Assembly (NCBI GenBank): GCA_036389255.1
Contig: DASVQI010000006.1
Location: 248,001 to 312,000, forward strand
DNA: 64,000 bases
Direction: 5' to 3'
Origin: JACVRN01 sp036389255
Lineage (GTDB): Bacteria; Acidobacteriota; Blastocatellia; Pyrinomonadales; Pyrinomonadaceae
The notes beneath the pieces were generated by a model. It saw nothing but the letters and a program-made list of their open reading frames with translations. It made no database searches and had not been told where the DNA came from. Positions 25,452 through 34,400 of this stretch are shown one piece after another. The position numbers were made by a program, and so were the translations under genes. Positions within the stretch are counted from its first letter, which is position 1. Each line of letters starts with the position of its first letter.

Positions 25452-26289
25452 TGGCCCGCCGTCGGGTGTCCCTATGGTACCGTCATGGGTTCCTGATCCC
25501 CCAGATGGCGACCTCCCCTTTGATAACATGCTGCCTCCACCGGATGTCGAAAATCCAGTTGTTCAGCCAAATGACACTACAACGCCGCGTCCAATACCAC
25601 CTGTACCGATAGCGCCAGCGGGACGATTCGGGCCGGCGCGCATAAATCTTGGAAAATTCGCGAGGACTGGAGATAGTGGCAACATGCGGCGAGCCATCGG
25701 ACACTACGTCCGCAAGGGATATGGCGGGTCAGGTACGGCCGTACGTCGCTCCGGCAGCACGGCATCCACTGCCGGGACGCTCTACGGCGCTCTGTCTGCT
25801 GTAGCTGAAGGTCGCCCGGCAGCGCCAGGCAGCCCACTCGATCCCGCGCTCCTTGCTGGTCGATCAGCACAAGAGATCATGAATGCGGTGGTCGAGGCTG
25901 TACGGCCCGTCGACGGCACTCAGGATGCCGAAGTGGGACGGGCAGCTATTTGTAACGCCCTGTCAGAATTGTTAGACCGCTACCCGAACGCAGACTTACT
26001 CAATCTAAGTGACGAGCAACGTAACTTTGCTGTCGAACGGTATGTTGCGCTAGACGTGTTTCGGAAGTTCGACCTGGACTTGGGCAAGACCATCCAAGAA
26101 AAGGCCCCGAGCGCTGCTTCTGCCCTTTCTCGACTCAAGCAAGTGCGTGATTATGTTAAAGAGACTGTTTCAGCTGCCTTCAGGAAGTTACGAGATGCCG
26201 GGCGCGCCATTACTTCGCGAAGTATTAGTAGGGTAGTTAGAGATGCCTTGCGCGACACATTTGAGGTCTTCGAGGGTTACGCGGAATGA
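25429..26289 (+). CDS. qatB: QatB
   Basis: 286 residues, starting MGTSQSSNGPPSGVPMVPSW, the hallmark QatB N-terminus, after a strong GGAGGGAAG site. A Pro-rich stretch (~25-60) leads to a Gly/Arg-rich segment and a mostly helical C-terminal half. QatB has no known enzymatic motif. Within Qat it is required for defence and is probably a substrate or partner of QatC. Overlaps qatC by 4 bases. Confidence 0.9.
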   Translation: MGTSQSSNGPPSGVPMVPSWVPDPPDGDLPFDNMLPPPDVENPVVQPNDTTTPRPIPPVPIAPAGRFGPARINLGKFARTGDSGNMRRAIGHYVRKGYGGSGTAVRRSGSTASTAGTLYGALSAVAEGRPAAPGSPLDPALLAGRSAQEIMNAVVEAVRPVDGTQDAEVGRAAICNALSELLDRYPNADLLNLSDEQRNFAVERYVALDVFRKFDLDLGKTIQEKAPSAASALSRLKQVRDYVKETVSAAFRKLRDAGRAITSRSISRVVRDALRDTFEVFEGYAE

Positions 26290-27563
26290 AACTATTGTGC
26301 GCTCCTAAAACCTATACCTCTTCTGCTGACTCCGACACCCTTCGAGTCATCCTGTATGGCCACAATGACAGACCGAAAGATAGTAGTGCCGGGGAGGCAT
26401 TGAGGAAGGAGATTCTGCGAAAAAAGCTCGTCGCAGAGCCATACGCGTGGGATTTTCTCTCTCTTGCACTCTCAGTTATAGCGGCTGACCTTGTAGGTCA
26501 TCGTGATAAGAGCCCGGACGGATGGACGCGCGAGTTCGAACTCGAGGTTGCAGTGACCGACCCATCTTTCTGGAATACACAGGCAGAAACTATCAGGGCG
26601 GCTCTCGCGTTCCTGACAACAGACCGTTGGCAAGTGCGCTTTATTGAAGGTGGAATGCTACCTGATCCACCCCGCGAGCCAGTTCTGCCCGACGAGGATT
26701 GCGTTGTTTTGTTGTCCGGTGGGCTAGATAGTCTCGTTGGGACAATAGATCTAGTTGCATCTGGTAGGAGGCCCTTCGCTGTCAGCCAGACCGTTAGGGG
26801 CGACGCCGAAAAGCAAGAACAGTTCGCTCAAAAGATCGGCGGCGGTTTGCGTCATCTACAACTCAACCACAATGCCAAGGTGCCGAATCCGGAGAACCCA
26901 CCGTCTCAACGGGCACGCTCACTTACCTTTCTCGCCTACGGAATCTTCGCGGCAACAACTCTAGCCCGGTATCTAAAAGGCGATACCGTAGTTCTCTATG
27001 TCTGCGAGAATGGTTTCATCTCTATTAATCCTCCTTTGACGGGTGCCCGGATGGGCAGCCTGAGCACCCGCACCGCGCATCCGGTCTTTCTGCACCAGAT
27101 CCAACAGCTCGTTGATGCGGCAGGGCTGCGTGTTAGAATCGAACATCCATACCAGAAAAAAACAAAAGGTGAGATGTTGGCAGGTTGCTCGGACCAGTCT
27201 TTTCTTAAGGCGGAGGCCGCTTTATCGACGAGCTGCGGTCGCTATAAGACGTACGGCTATAGGCATTGTGGCCGATGCATGCCTTGTCAAATTCGGCGCG
27301 CTTCATTTCTCGCATGGGGCGTCAAGGACAAAACGGATTATGTCTTTGATGACCTTGGGAGAGATGATGAAGATCACGCCCGATTTGATGATGTGCGCTC
27401 GGCTGCTATGGCGATTGAGCAAGTTCGTGTAGAGGGTCTCGATTACTGGCTTGGTGCGACACTTAGCTCAACGCTGCTTGGTGACGTGGCCCCACTCAAA
27501 GACGTGGTTAAGCGCGGTCTCTCAGAGATCGCAGCTCTACACCGCAAATATGGTGTCAAGTGA
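26286..27563 (+). CDS. qatC: QatC, QueC-like ATP-pyrophosphatase
   Basis: 425 residues. The PP-loop ATPase motif SGGLDS (144-149) and a C-terminal cysteine cluster (TSCGRYKT, HCGRCMPCQIRR) resemble QueC, which makes 7-cyano-7-deazaguanine. In Qat the enzyme is thought to modify a protein or nucleotide target, not queuosine precursors. The N-terminal ~135 residues are Qat-specific. ATGA-type overlaps with both neighbours show tight translational coupling. Confidence 0.92.
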   Translation: MKLLCAPKTYTSSADSDTLRVILYGHNDRPKDSSAGEALRKEILRKKLVAEPYAWDFLSLALSVIAADLVGHRDKSPDGWTREFELEVAVTDPSFWNTQAETIRAALAFLTTDRWQVRFIEGGMLPDPPREPVLPDEDCVVLLSGGLDSLVGTIDLVASGRRPFAVSQTVRGDAEKQEQFAQKIGGGLRHLQLNHNAKVPNPENPPSQRARSLTFLAYGIFAATTLARYLKGDTVVLYVCENGFISINPPLTGARMGSLSTRTAHPVFLHQIQQLVDAAGLRVRIEHPYQKKTKGEMLAGCSDQSFLKAEAALSTSCGRYKTYGYRHCGRCMPCQIRRASFLAWGVKDKTDYVFDDLGRDDEDHARFDDVRSAAMAIEQVRVEGLDYWLGATLSSTLLGDVAPLKDVVKRGLSEIAALHRKYGVK

Positions 27564-28297
27564 TTGACCTGCACTGTCATCTAGACCTCTATCCGGATCC
27601 TTATCAAGTGGCCAAGGAGTGTCAGGAACGTAGTCTCTACGTGCTGTCGGTGACAACTACTCCATCTGCATGGGGTGGAACTACCGCACTCGCCGCCGGC
27701 GCGCAGCGGATCCGAACGGCACTCGGGCTTCACCCGCAATTAGCCCATCAGCGTAAAAGTGAGTTGGCTCTTTTCGAGCGGCTATTACCCGAAACGCGTT
27801 ATGTAGGCGAGGTAGGGTTAGACGGCGGGCCAGAGTACAAACGCTATTGGAGTGATCAGGTAACAGTTTTCGAGCGAATACTTGCCGCCTGTCGCTCAGC
27901 TGGCGGACGTGTGCTGTCAGTCCATAGCCGAAGGGCAAGCGCCGCAGTACTAGACCATCTACAAAAGGCTCCCGGTGCCGGCACCGCAGTACTTCACTGG
28001 TTCTCAGGCTCAGTACGCGACCTGGAGCGCGCAGTAGATATGGGGTGTTGGTTCAGCGTAGGACCCGCCATGCTGACTGGAGAGAAAGGACGAGCGCTGA
28101 TTGCGCGTATGCCTCCGGATAGAGTGTTGACCGAGACAGATGGGCCGTTTGTAAAAGTGGAGGGCAGGGCCGCGTATCCTTGGGACGCCTCTCTGGTTAT
28201 TAAAGGATTAGCGGCACTTTGGAATATACCCCAGCATGAAGCTGAACATTCACTTCGAGCCAATCTACGCCGTCTCACTTCCACTCAGGAGCGTTAA
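27560..28297 (+). CDS. qatD: QatD, TatD-like metal-dependent nuclease
   Basis: 245 residues of the TatD DNase/amidohydrolase fold. Metal ligands appear in order: HCHLD at the N-terminus, GEVGLDGG, LSVHSRRA, LHWFSGS and LTETDGPF. All positions are kept, so hydrolase activity is expected. It closes the Qat set; the following HD/Hsp90 gene starts 5 bp later. Confidence 0.92.
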   Translation: MIDLHCHLDLYPDPYQVAKECQERSLYVLSVTTTPSAWGGTTALAAGAQRIRTALGLHPQLAHQRKSELALFERLLPETRYVGEVGLDGGPEYKRYWSDQVTVFERILAACRSAGGRVLSVHSRRASAAVLDHLQKAPGAGTAVLHWFSGSVRDLERAVDMGCWFSVGPAMLTGEKGRALIARMPPDRVLTETDGPFVKVEGRAAYPWDASLVIKGLAALWNIPQHEAEHSLRANLRRLTSTQER

Positions 28298-28302
28298 CAT
28301 CA

Positions 28303-31164
28303 GTGAATATACCACCTCGATTGAGCGCCCTTTTACATAAAGATGACAACTTAACAGGCGCTGTGCTTCACGCTATCAGCGTTGTCAGACCGTGGTTTGA
28401 AGACAACAAATTGGTCTTTTTCCACGGGTACACCGACCACGGCCCGAAGCACATTCAAGAAGTCTTTGATACGGCCGAATTCCTAATTACGGAAAGCGCC
28501 TGGAAGATATTGAATCCCAAGGACGTGGCGGTTCTAATTCTGGGGATAATTCTCCATGACTGCGCCATGCACCTCAGTGAGGACGGATTCATAACGCTTA
28601 TCAATGACGACTCACGCCCCCTCAACGAAGGTTTCGGGGATCAGCCGTGGCCGCGGCTGTGGAATGACTTCATGGCGGAGGCCAGACGCTTCGACGATAG
28701 AAAGCTGAAGGCCCTCTTCGACGACGTGAAGCCAGTGCGGGTGCCTCCGCTAGATCCGCTTATGATGACCCAGCGGGACCGGTTTTTAATCGGCGAATTC
28801 CTCCGCCAGCACCACCCGCGCCTCGCGCATGAGATCGCCGTGATGGGAGTGCCGGGGCCGCCCGACAAAGGACTTTCACTGGGTGACATCCCTTCCGATG
28901 TCAGAGATCTGGCCGGGCTCGTGGCTCGAAGTCACGGGCTTGACCTGCGAGTGTCCGTCGATTATTTGAATGATAAAGGCAAGTGGGGGGCACGCAGGAC
29001 GGCCGGGGTGCACGTCACTTACCTCATGGTCTTAGTGCGGATTGCGGACTACCTCCAGATTCATAGCACCCGCGCCCCGCGGGAAGTGTTACAGGTGCGT
29101 TCTCTCCGAAGTCCCGTATCCCGAGGTGAGTGGGATGCCCACGGAGACATAATCGACATCCATCCTGAGACAGACGACCCGGAGGCCATTTGGGTCGAGG
29201 CCAAGCCGAAGGATGTAAAGACCTACCTTAAACTGAAATATTTGTTAACTGATATCCAGAGGGAGATGGACGAGTCGTGGGCCGTGCTCGGCGAGGTCTA
29301 CGGCCCTAAAGAAGACCTCAGAGGATTCGGGATCAGTCTCCGGCGCATCAGATCTAACATTCAGGATGTCGACTCCTTCGCCAGAAGCGTAGATTATGTC
29401 CCTAAGCATGCGGCGCTTCAAACCGCCGGGGTAGACCTTCTTAAGCTGCTCATCACGCCACTGTACGGTGACAGGCCGGAAATGGGGGTTAGGGAGTTGC
29501 TCCAGAATGCCGTCGATGCCTGCCTCGAGCTGGAGGATTATCTGGGCAAAAATCCGCCGTTGCCTCGACCCGATCTCCAGGAGCAGAGCGCCGACGTGGC
29601 CATCTCAATTACGGAGAAAGAAGACGGAACGAAATGGCTGAGCGTGAGCGACCGCGGGATAGGTATGACTGTCGACACAATACTAAACTATTTTTTGAAG
29701 GCAGGCGCCTCCTTTCGCTTTAGCCATGCCTGGCGCCGGCAGCACGAAGACGAGCAGGGACAGACGCAGGTATTACGCTCCGGCCGCTTCGGAATAGGCA
29801 TTCTGGCAGGGTTCTTATTGGGTAATGAGATCCACGTCTCCACTCGCCACGTGACTGCGCGGCACGATGAAGGGATAAGCTTCGTCTGCCGCCTCGAGGA
29901 CGAAACGCTACAACTCGATCGCACCTCCAGACCCGTCGGTACAACGGTGTCAATACAGCTCCCTGAAGCCGTATTCCGTAAGCTAGCGAAAGACTGCTTC
30001 AACTGGCATGGGTACATTTTTGAAGAGCCGGCGTTCAGTTGGTATTGGTATTGTCTTGAAAAGCCGTCGGCCCATTTCTTAATACAAGACCGCATAGTAA
30101 AGCAGACTTATGTGTTGCCGTCGGCTGATTCAGACCTCCCGCCGGAATGGAGGAGGGTACGACACCCGGACTTTCGAGACATCCACTGGACGTACTTGGG
30201 AAGTGCGCTGCCGTTAACGTGTAACGGGATCGCCGTAATAGATTTAAGTAAAGAAGATGATGAAGAGGATGATGAAGAGAATGACTTTGGCGGGGAAGAA
30301 TTTACCCGTCCTAGATTATCAATATTTGATCCGAACGGGGCTCTACCGCTGAACCTTCAAAGGACATGCCTTTCCGTGAAAAAGCTGCCGTTCGAGGCCG
30401 AGTTGGTTAAAGACATATGCTACGACATACTGGCCTTTATGCTCGTGCGCACGCCCAGTAGAAGGCCGTCCATGAGCGGGCAAAATGCCAAGCGTAACGT
30501 GCTTAAGGCCGAACACCTAAGCCATCCCGGGGCCGACACTGATGGCTGGATATTATTCACCCGCGAAGGTCTTGCGTTGCTGGAATTGTGGGACATTCAG
30601 AATCCGGGAGTGCCGGAAATATACGCGCTCACCAGCAGGCGGTTACTCGCCGTGCTCGGAAATAAATCGTTCAGACCACATATACCTTTCTTCGGCGAGA
30701 AGGAGTTGGAAAACATACTGAGCGGGAGGCCTGGTATTGGCGGGGCTGGGATCAAAGGCAGTAGGGTGATCCTACACAAGCGTAAGGTTCCCTCGCTGAC
30801 TCAACGTAGTCCTCGTCACCGGAAGAATGAGTTTCTCGAAAGTAAGTTAAGAGAGTTGTGGCACAAGGAGTGGGAGAATGACACGTGGCTCTTAATGAAG
30901 CGTGGCGACTGTCCGCCGCAGGAACTGAAGCCGGATAAGCTTCCTCTCGAAGAGGGCTCTGACCCCGCAGAGTTTTTGACAATTATCTACCCTGGGGAAC
31001 TGCCAGGAGGAAATAGCTTGTTGGCAGAAACCTGGCGTGAGACCATGGACTTGCCTTATATCCCCTACGACTTAGAAAAAAGGCGCGAACTCTTATCCAG
31101 TGCCTACCGTAGGTTGGCTTCATACGTGCAAGCATGGGAACAACTCGGATTAAGTCGGAAGTGA
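28303..31164 (+). CDS. HD-domain + Hsp90-type (GHKL) ATPase fusion protein
   Basis: 953 residues from a GTG. The N-terminal HD phosphohydrolase-like domain has HGYTDHGPKH (41-50) and the HD pair in HDCAMH (85-90). The central GHKL ATPase domain has N-box RELLQNAVDAC (397-407), G1 DRGIGM (450-455) and SGRFGIGI (493-500). An acidic EDDEEDDEEND stretch near 640 and an unassigned ~300-residue C-terminus follow. HD/Hsp90 fusions of this kind belong to bacterial conflict-system proteins, where the ATPase probably senses or remodels and the HD domain may hydrolyse nucleotides. AGGAG in the end of qatD serves as ribosome site, so it is very likely transcribed with Qat. Confidence 0.85.
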   Translation: MNIPPRLSALLHKDDNLTGAVLHAISVVRPWFEDNKLVFFHGYTDHGPKHIQEVFDTAEFLITESAWKILNPKDVAVLILGIILHDCAMHLSEDGFITLINDDSRPLNEGFGDQPWPRLWNDFMAEARRFDDRKLKALFDDVKPVRVPPLDPLMMTQRDRFLIGEFLRQHHPRLAHEIAVMGVPGPPDKGLSLGDIPSDVRDLAGLVARSHGLDLRVSVDYLNDKGKWGARRTAGVHVTYLMVLVRIADYLQIHSTRAPREVLQVRSLRSPVSRGEWDAHGDIIDIHPETDDPEAIWVEAKPKDVKTYLKLKYLLTDIQREMDESWAVLGEVYGPKEDLRGFGISLRRIRSNIQDVDSFARSVDYVPKHAALQTAGVDLLKLLITPLYGDRPEMGVRELLQNAVDACLELEDYLGKNPPLPRPDLQEQSADVAISITEKEDGTKWLSVSDRGIGMTVDTILNYFLKAGASFRFSHAWRRQHEDEQGQTQVLRSGRFGIGILAGFLLGNEIHVSTRHVTARHDEGISFVCRLEDETLQLDRTSRPVGTTVSIQLPEAVFRKLAKDCFNWHGYIFEEPAFSWYWYCLEKPSAHFLIQDRIVKQTYVLPSADSDLPPEWRRVRHPDFRDIHWTYLGSALPLTCNGIAVIDLSKEDDEEDDEENDFGGEEFTRPRLSIFDPNGALPLNLQRTCLSVKKLPFEAELVKDICYDILAFMLVRTPSRRPSMSGQNAKRNVLKAEHLSHPGADTDGWILFTREGLALLELWDIQNPGVPEIYALTSRRLLAVLGNKSFRPHIPFFGEKELENILSGRPGIGGAGIKGSRVILHKRKVPSLTQRSPRHRKNEFLESKLRELWHKEWENDTWLLMKRGDCPPQELKPDKLPLEEGSDPAEFLTIIYPGELPGGNSLLAETWRETMDLPYIPYDLEKRRELLSSAYRRLASYVQAWEQLGLSRK

Positions 31165-31297
31165 GATAATGTCGGAAGATCTACTTGGTTTGTGTAGCCG
31201 TCGACAACACTCTGCTTGGTTCCATTGTCGAATGCGAAAAAGAGGAACCGAGTACTGTACGATAAGCTAAATCTGCCAAGCACCTGAGGAGGAGGTC

Positions 31298-31996
31298 ATG
31301 CTGGCTGTAGTTAAATGTGTCGTATGCAGACAAGAGGCGTTTGTCAGAGACTCATATCAGTCCGGTCAGTATACCTGCCTTACTTTGAGCTGCGGCTGTG
31401 AAAATGTTCTTTGTCCGACCTATAACAAGCCCTCCTCCAATGTCACGTACGCAGAAGGAGAATATTTTCTTCTTTGCGATGAGTGTGACAAAGATGCTGC
31501 CGGTTTTGATTTCCCCGAAGAGCCAGAGACAGAAGAAACGTTTCAGTTCCAGCAAAGGTCAAGATATGTCAGCCCCACCTGGCGAAAGATGAACCGCGCT
31601 TATTCGTTGGATGACCTGCGGAAAGAGCACCCCCGCGCATACTTAAAATGGACTGAGGATGAGAAAATTGCTCTTTTTACTCTACGCAACCAAGGCAAAA
31701 CGAATGCTGAATTAGATGCGATTTTTCTACGACAGCCCGGTGTAACTAGACTCCCGGAGTCAGAGCGATTTGTTCCCGATTCCGCCGCCATATATTTGCT
31801 GGGCGAGAAAATTACCTGTGGTACCTGTCAACATGAAGCTATTCTTACATACCTCCACCTGGAAAAAGTTGCTCAGCATCTAAAGCTGAAAGTACTGGAT
31901 ATGAGCAAAGAGATGATTCTGGAAGTTATGAGAGCCTCTTTCAAATGTACTCAATGCAAATCAAAAAGCGTAACTATTGAAAATGATCTCGCGTAA
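31298..31996 (+). CDS. Zinc-ribbon protein with SANT-like segment
   Basis: 232 residues after a strong GAGGAGGAGG site. Three cysteine groups: VKCVVCRQ at the start, LLCDECDKD near 60, and a C-terminal ITCGTCQHE...FKCTQCKSK pair. In the middle, YLKWTEDEKIALFTLRNQGK followed by NAELDAIFLRQPG resembles the Myb/SANT-like motif often seen in bacterial proteins (W-[ST]-x-E-E...G-K...I...R). Function unknown; it may bind nucleic acid. Upstream, CTTGGTTCC/GGAACCGAG (31215-31252) forms a weak hairpin. Overlaps the next gene by 14 bases. Confidence 0.65.
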   Translation: MLAVVKCVVCRQEAFVRDSYQSGQYTCLTLSCGCENVLCPTYNKPSSNVTYAEGEYFLLCDECDKDAAGFDFPEEPETEETFQFQQRSRYVSPTWRKMNRAYSLDDLRKEHPRAYLKWTEDEKIALFTLRNQGKTNAELDAIFLRQPGVTRLPESERFVPDSAAIYLLGEKITCGTCQHEAILTYLHLEKVAQHLKLKVLDMSKEMILEVMRASFKCTQCKSKSVTIENDLA

Positions 31997-32960
31997 AAGT
32001 GCCAGATTATTAGCGGAAGCCTATGATAGTGCGTTTTCAGACGTAACCACTGAAACTCAGCGCACTTCATCAAAATATGGTGTCCTTGCTGGTATCTCTG
32101 AAATACCTGAATCAGAATATGACGGAACAAAACAGATAGAACATTACCAATTACGCGTCGAAGATTTATATGAATTTCTTTACGATGAAGACTACGAGCC
32201 CTGGTTTTTAGGGATTTTCAGAGACATAACTAACACCATTAATAAGACAATATTGAAGCAGCGGCTAATGTTCCTTCATACAGGAGAATTATTCTGCCTG
32301 TTCTCCGGGCCGCATAAAACAGAAAGCGAGGAGGAGAGACAGAAGGCGGGGCAGAAGTATATGAAAGAGTTGGCCCAATCTCTTTTTAAGCTATACGAGT
32401 CTGACCCTTCAATAATACCGGCTAGAGCAAATGAGAAAATTGATAAGTTAAAATCCCAGCTAGAGCTTGATGGCTATATCTATAGGAATGGTACTCTTTA
32501 CCCTACAGAAAGTTCTGTGATCGATGAAACCGAGGAACAGAGTTATTTAGAGCTTCTGGTTGTTCAGTCTAATTTACAAGACCATGCTGTTATTAAACAC
32601 CATATTCGATTAGCAGAAGAGGCTTATGCTAATAAAAGGTGGAGTGATAGCATTTCGAACGCCAGAAATTTCCTGGAGGCAATCCTTGAACAAGTTTCTC
32701 ATGCCCTACACACTAAAAATGCTCTAACGAACCAACCTCCGAACCGCCCTCTAGCGGTCCGTGACTTTTTAGAGCAGCAAGGTTTTATAGATCAGACAGA
32801 AAAAGAAGCGATATCCAAAGTATATGGGTTGATTAGTAATACCGGGTCTCATCCTAATATTGCCGAGAAAGATCAGGCCCGATTAATGAGACACTTGGCC
32901 CTAACCTTCAGCCAATTTATGCTTTTACGTTGGGAAGGGTATTTGAAGAATAATCCATAA
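31983..32960 (+). CDS. Abi_C-like abortive-infection family protein (tentative)
   Basis: 325 residues (ATG 31983; a TTG two codons earlier is possible). The C-terminal ~130 residues (RWSDSISNARNFLEAILEQV, then LISNTGSHPNIAEKDQARL and a final hydrophobic helix) look like the helical C-terminal domain found in abortive-infection and RloC-neighbour proteins. The N-terminal 180 residues are unrecognised. No nuclease or ATPase motif is visible. Overlap with the zinc-ribbon gene suggests a two-gene unit. Confidence 0.5.
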   Translation: MISRKSARLLAEAYDSAFSDVTTETQRTSSKYGVLAGISEIPESEYDGTKQIEHYQLRVEDLYEFLYDEDYEPWFLGIFRDITNTINKTILKQRLMFLHTGELFCLFSGPHKTESEEERQKAGQKYMKELAQSLFKLYESDPSIIPARANEKIDKLKSQLELDGYIYRNGTLYPTESSVIDETEEQSYLELLVVQSNLQDHAVIKHHIRLAEEAYANKRWSDSISNARNFLEAILEQVSHALHTKNALTNQPPNRPLAVRDFLEQQGFIDQTEKEAISKVYGLISNTGSHPNIAEKDQARLMRHLALTFSQFMLLRWEGYLKNNP

Positions 32961-33103
32961 AAGGAAAGGGTATGATAAGCAAATAAGGCGCGCACTCTCT
33001 TTATTTCTTCAATAAATATCTGTATGCGTTTAGATTCTCATCATGAAGTGAGAATCGTGATTCACTAGAGGCTAACCACTCGTTAATGTAAAATATAATT
33101 GGC

Positions 33104-33625
33104 ATGAGTGATCATGATTACACGCCAGAGCAAGCGCTTGAAACTCTTCTCAGAAAGGTTGGAGAAAGAGACCCGATCCTTGCAGAACGTATCAGAATCG
33201 CTATAGACGCTGGGAAGGATATCAGCGAAACGGAAGTGCCTAGAACTCGCAAGCAAAAGCCACGTACTTATCGGCGAAAAGTTGCTTATTCTCACAAAGA
33301 GGCTTTGGCTGTAGCTCTCGGCGTTCTTCGCTCTCATTTCATTGAGTTGCCGCTATTCATCAATTCGGCCGCGGCGAACTTTGCTGAAGCGGCTATAGGA
33401 ATCCCAGAGCCGACACGCCGTCAGCAGGCAATTATGAGCCATGGGAGTGACGCCTTAATCTTGAAGGGTGCTGGAGAACCGAAGCAACTTCAAATTGAAC
33501 TCCAGACGGAAACTCAACTTTCTAATGTGAATGAAGACACACTAAATATGGAGCCTGTAGCGGAGGGACTGATTGAAGAAGAACAGGCAAACCTTCGTAG
33601 GCTTGAAGAATTGACTTCCTTCTAG
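33104..33625 (+). CDS. Unknown protein paired with a PD-(D/E)XK nuclease
   Basis: 173 residues. Basic centre (PRTRKQKPRTYRRKVAYSHK) followed by a helical ALAVALGVLRSHFIELPLFI segment and a Glu/Gln-rich C-terminus. No family recognised. TATAAT (33094-33099) lies 4 bases before the ATG and no ribosome site is visible. Fourteen bases separate it from the nuclease gene, so it may be its antitoxin, regulator or targeting partner. Confidence 0.6.
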   Translation: MSDHDYTPEQALETLLRKVGERDPILAERIRIAIDAGKDISETEVPRTRKQKPRTYRRKVAYSHKEALAVALGVLRSHFIELPLFINSAAANFAEAAIGIPEPTRRQQAIMSHGSDALILKGAGEPKQLQIELQTETQLSNVNEDTLNMEPVAEGLIEEEQANLRRLEELTSF

Positions 33626-33639
33626 GGAATCATGCAGTT

Positions 33640-34314
33640 ATGGCGACCCTCACAGATCTTGAGAACGCAATCGATACTCTGCTTAACCACCCAGCTGGCT
33701 TAGGCCAATATCAGCTTGTGCGCAGGGTCGAAGACAAAGCCTACGAGGCATATGTCTTTGGGCTTTGTCTTCGAGCAGTGCGCCAACTCGGGGTGACGCC
33801 TGTACTTAGAGGCATTAGCGGACCTCCCACTCCATTCGTCTTCCGCGGAGGGCCGGGACAGATTCATTCCACTGCGCGCAATTATGGTTACGCTACGTTC
33901 AGTCTTAACGGCCATAACTTCGAGATACACGCAGGAGTGGAGTTCTGCGGCACGAGCGATATGACACATGAGGTTGACGTGTGCATTATTCGCGCTGCGG
34001 AAGCAGAGGCTTGTCGCATTGAGCCGGATGACCCCCGGGCAGCAGGACTTTTCGCCGGTTGGGAGTGCAAGTTTTATTCGGGAAACCTAGATAAGGTACT
34101 GGGACGCGCGTTCGTCGGATTAATGGATGACATGGGTACCAATGCTCGCCTTAGTGGTATGTGCTCGAACTCTGTTCACCCGCAGCTCCTTGATTACTTC
34201 AAGCCTCAGCGGCGGCCTTACCCGCACTTCAAGCTGACGCCCCTTGAGCCTTCAAATGAAGACATCTTCGTCAATTTGGTCAAGGCCGAGCTAAAGAAGA
34301 TGACGGCTGCTTAA
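33640..34314 (+). CDS. PD-(D/E)XK-type nuclease (predicted)
   Basis: 224 residues. The motif HEVDVCII (D113) followed after ~28 residues by GWECKFYSG (E142-x-K144) is the D...ExK core of the PD-(D/E)XK nuclease fold. GVEFCGTSDMTH lies just ahead, as in several restriction-like enzymes. No methyltransferase is directly adjacent, so it could be a stand-alone or methyl-dependent nuclease, or the toxin of a two-gene unit. Family assignment rests on this motif alone. Confidence 0.65.
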   Translation: MATLTDLENAIDTLLNHPAGLGQYQLVRRVEDKAYEAYVFGLCLRAVRQLGVTPVLRGISGPPTPFVFRGGPGQIHSTARNYGYATFSLNGHNFEIHAGVEFCGTSDMTHEVDVCIIRAAEAEACRIEPDDPRAAGLFAGWECKFYSGNLDKVLGRAFVGLMDDMGTNARLSGMCSNSVHPQLLDYFKPQRRPYPHFKLTPLEPSNEDIFVNLVKAELKKMTAA

Positions 34315-34400
34315 GTCTGGCAACGCTCCGTCGCCGACTTCGCTTCTTATTATATAGCTGGTTAGAAAAGTAAGATTGGTAGTTCTCTGTGAAGGCGGAA

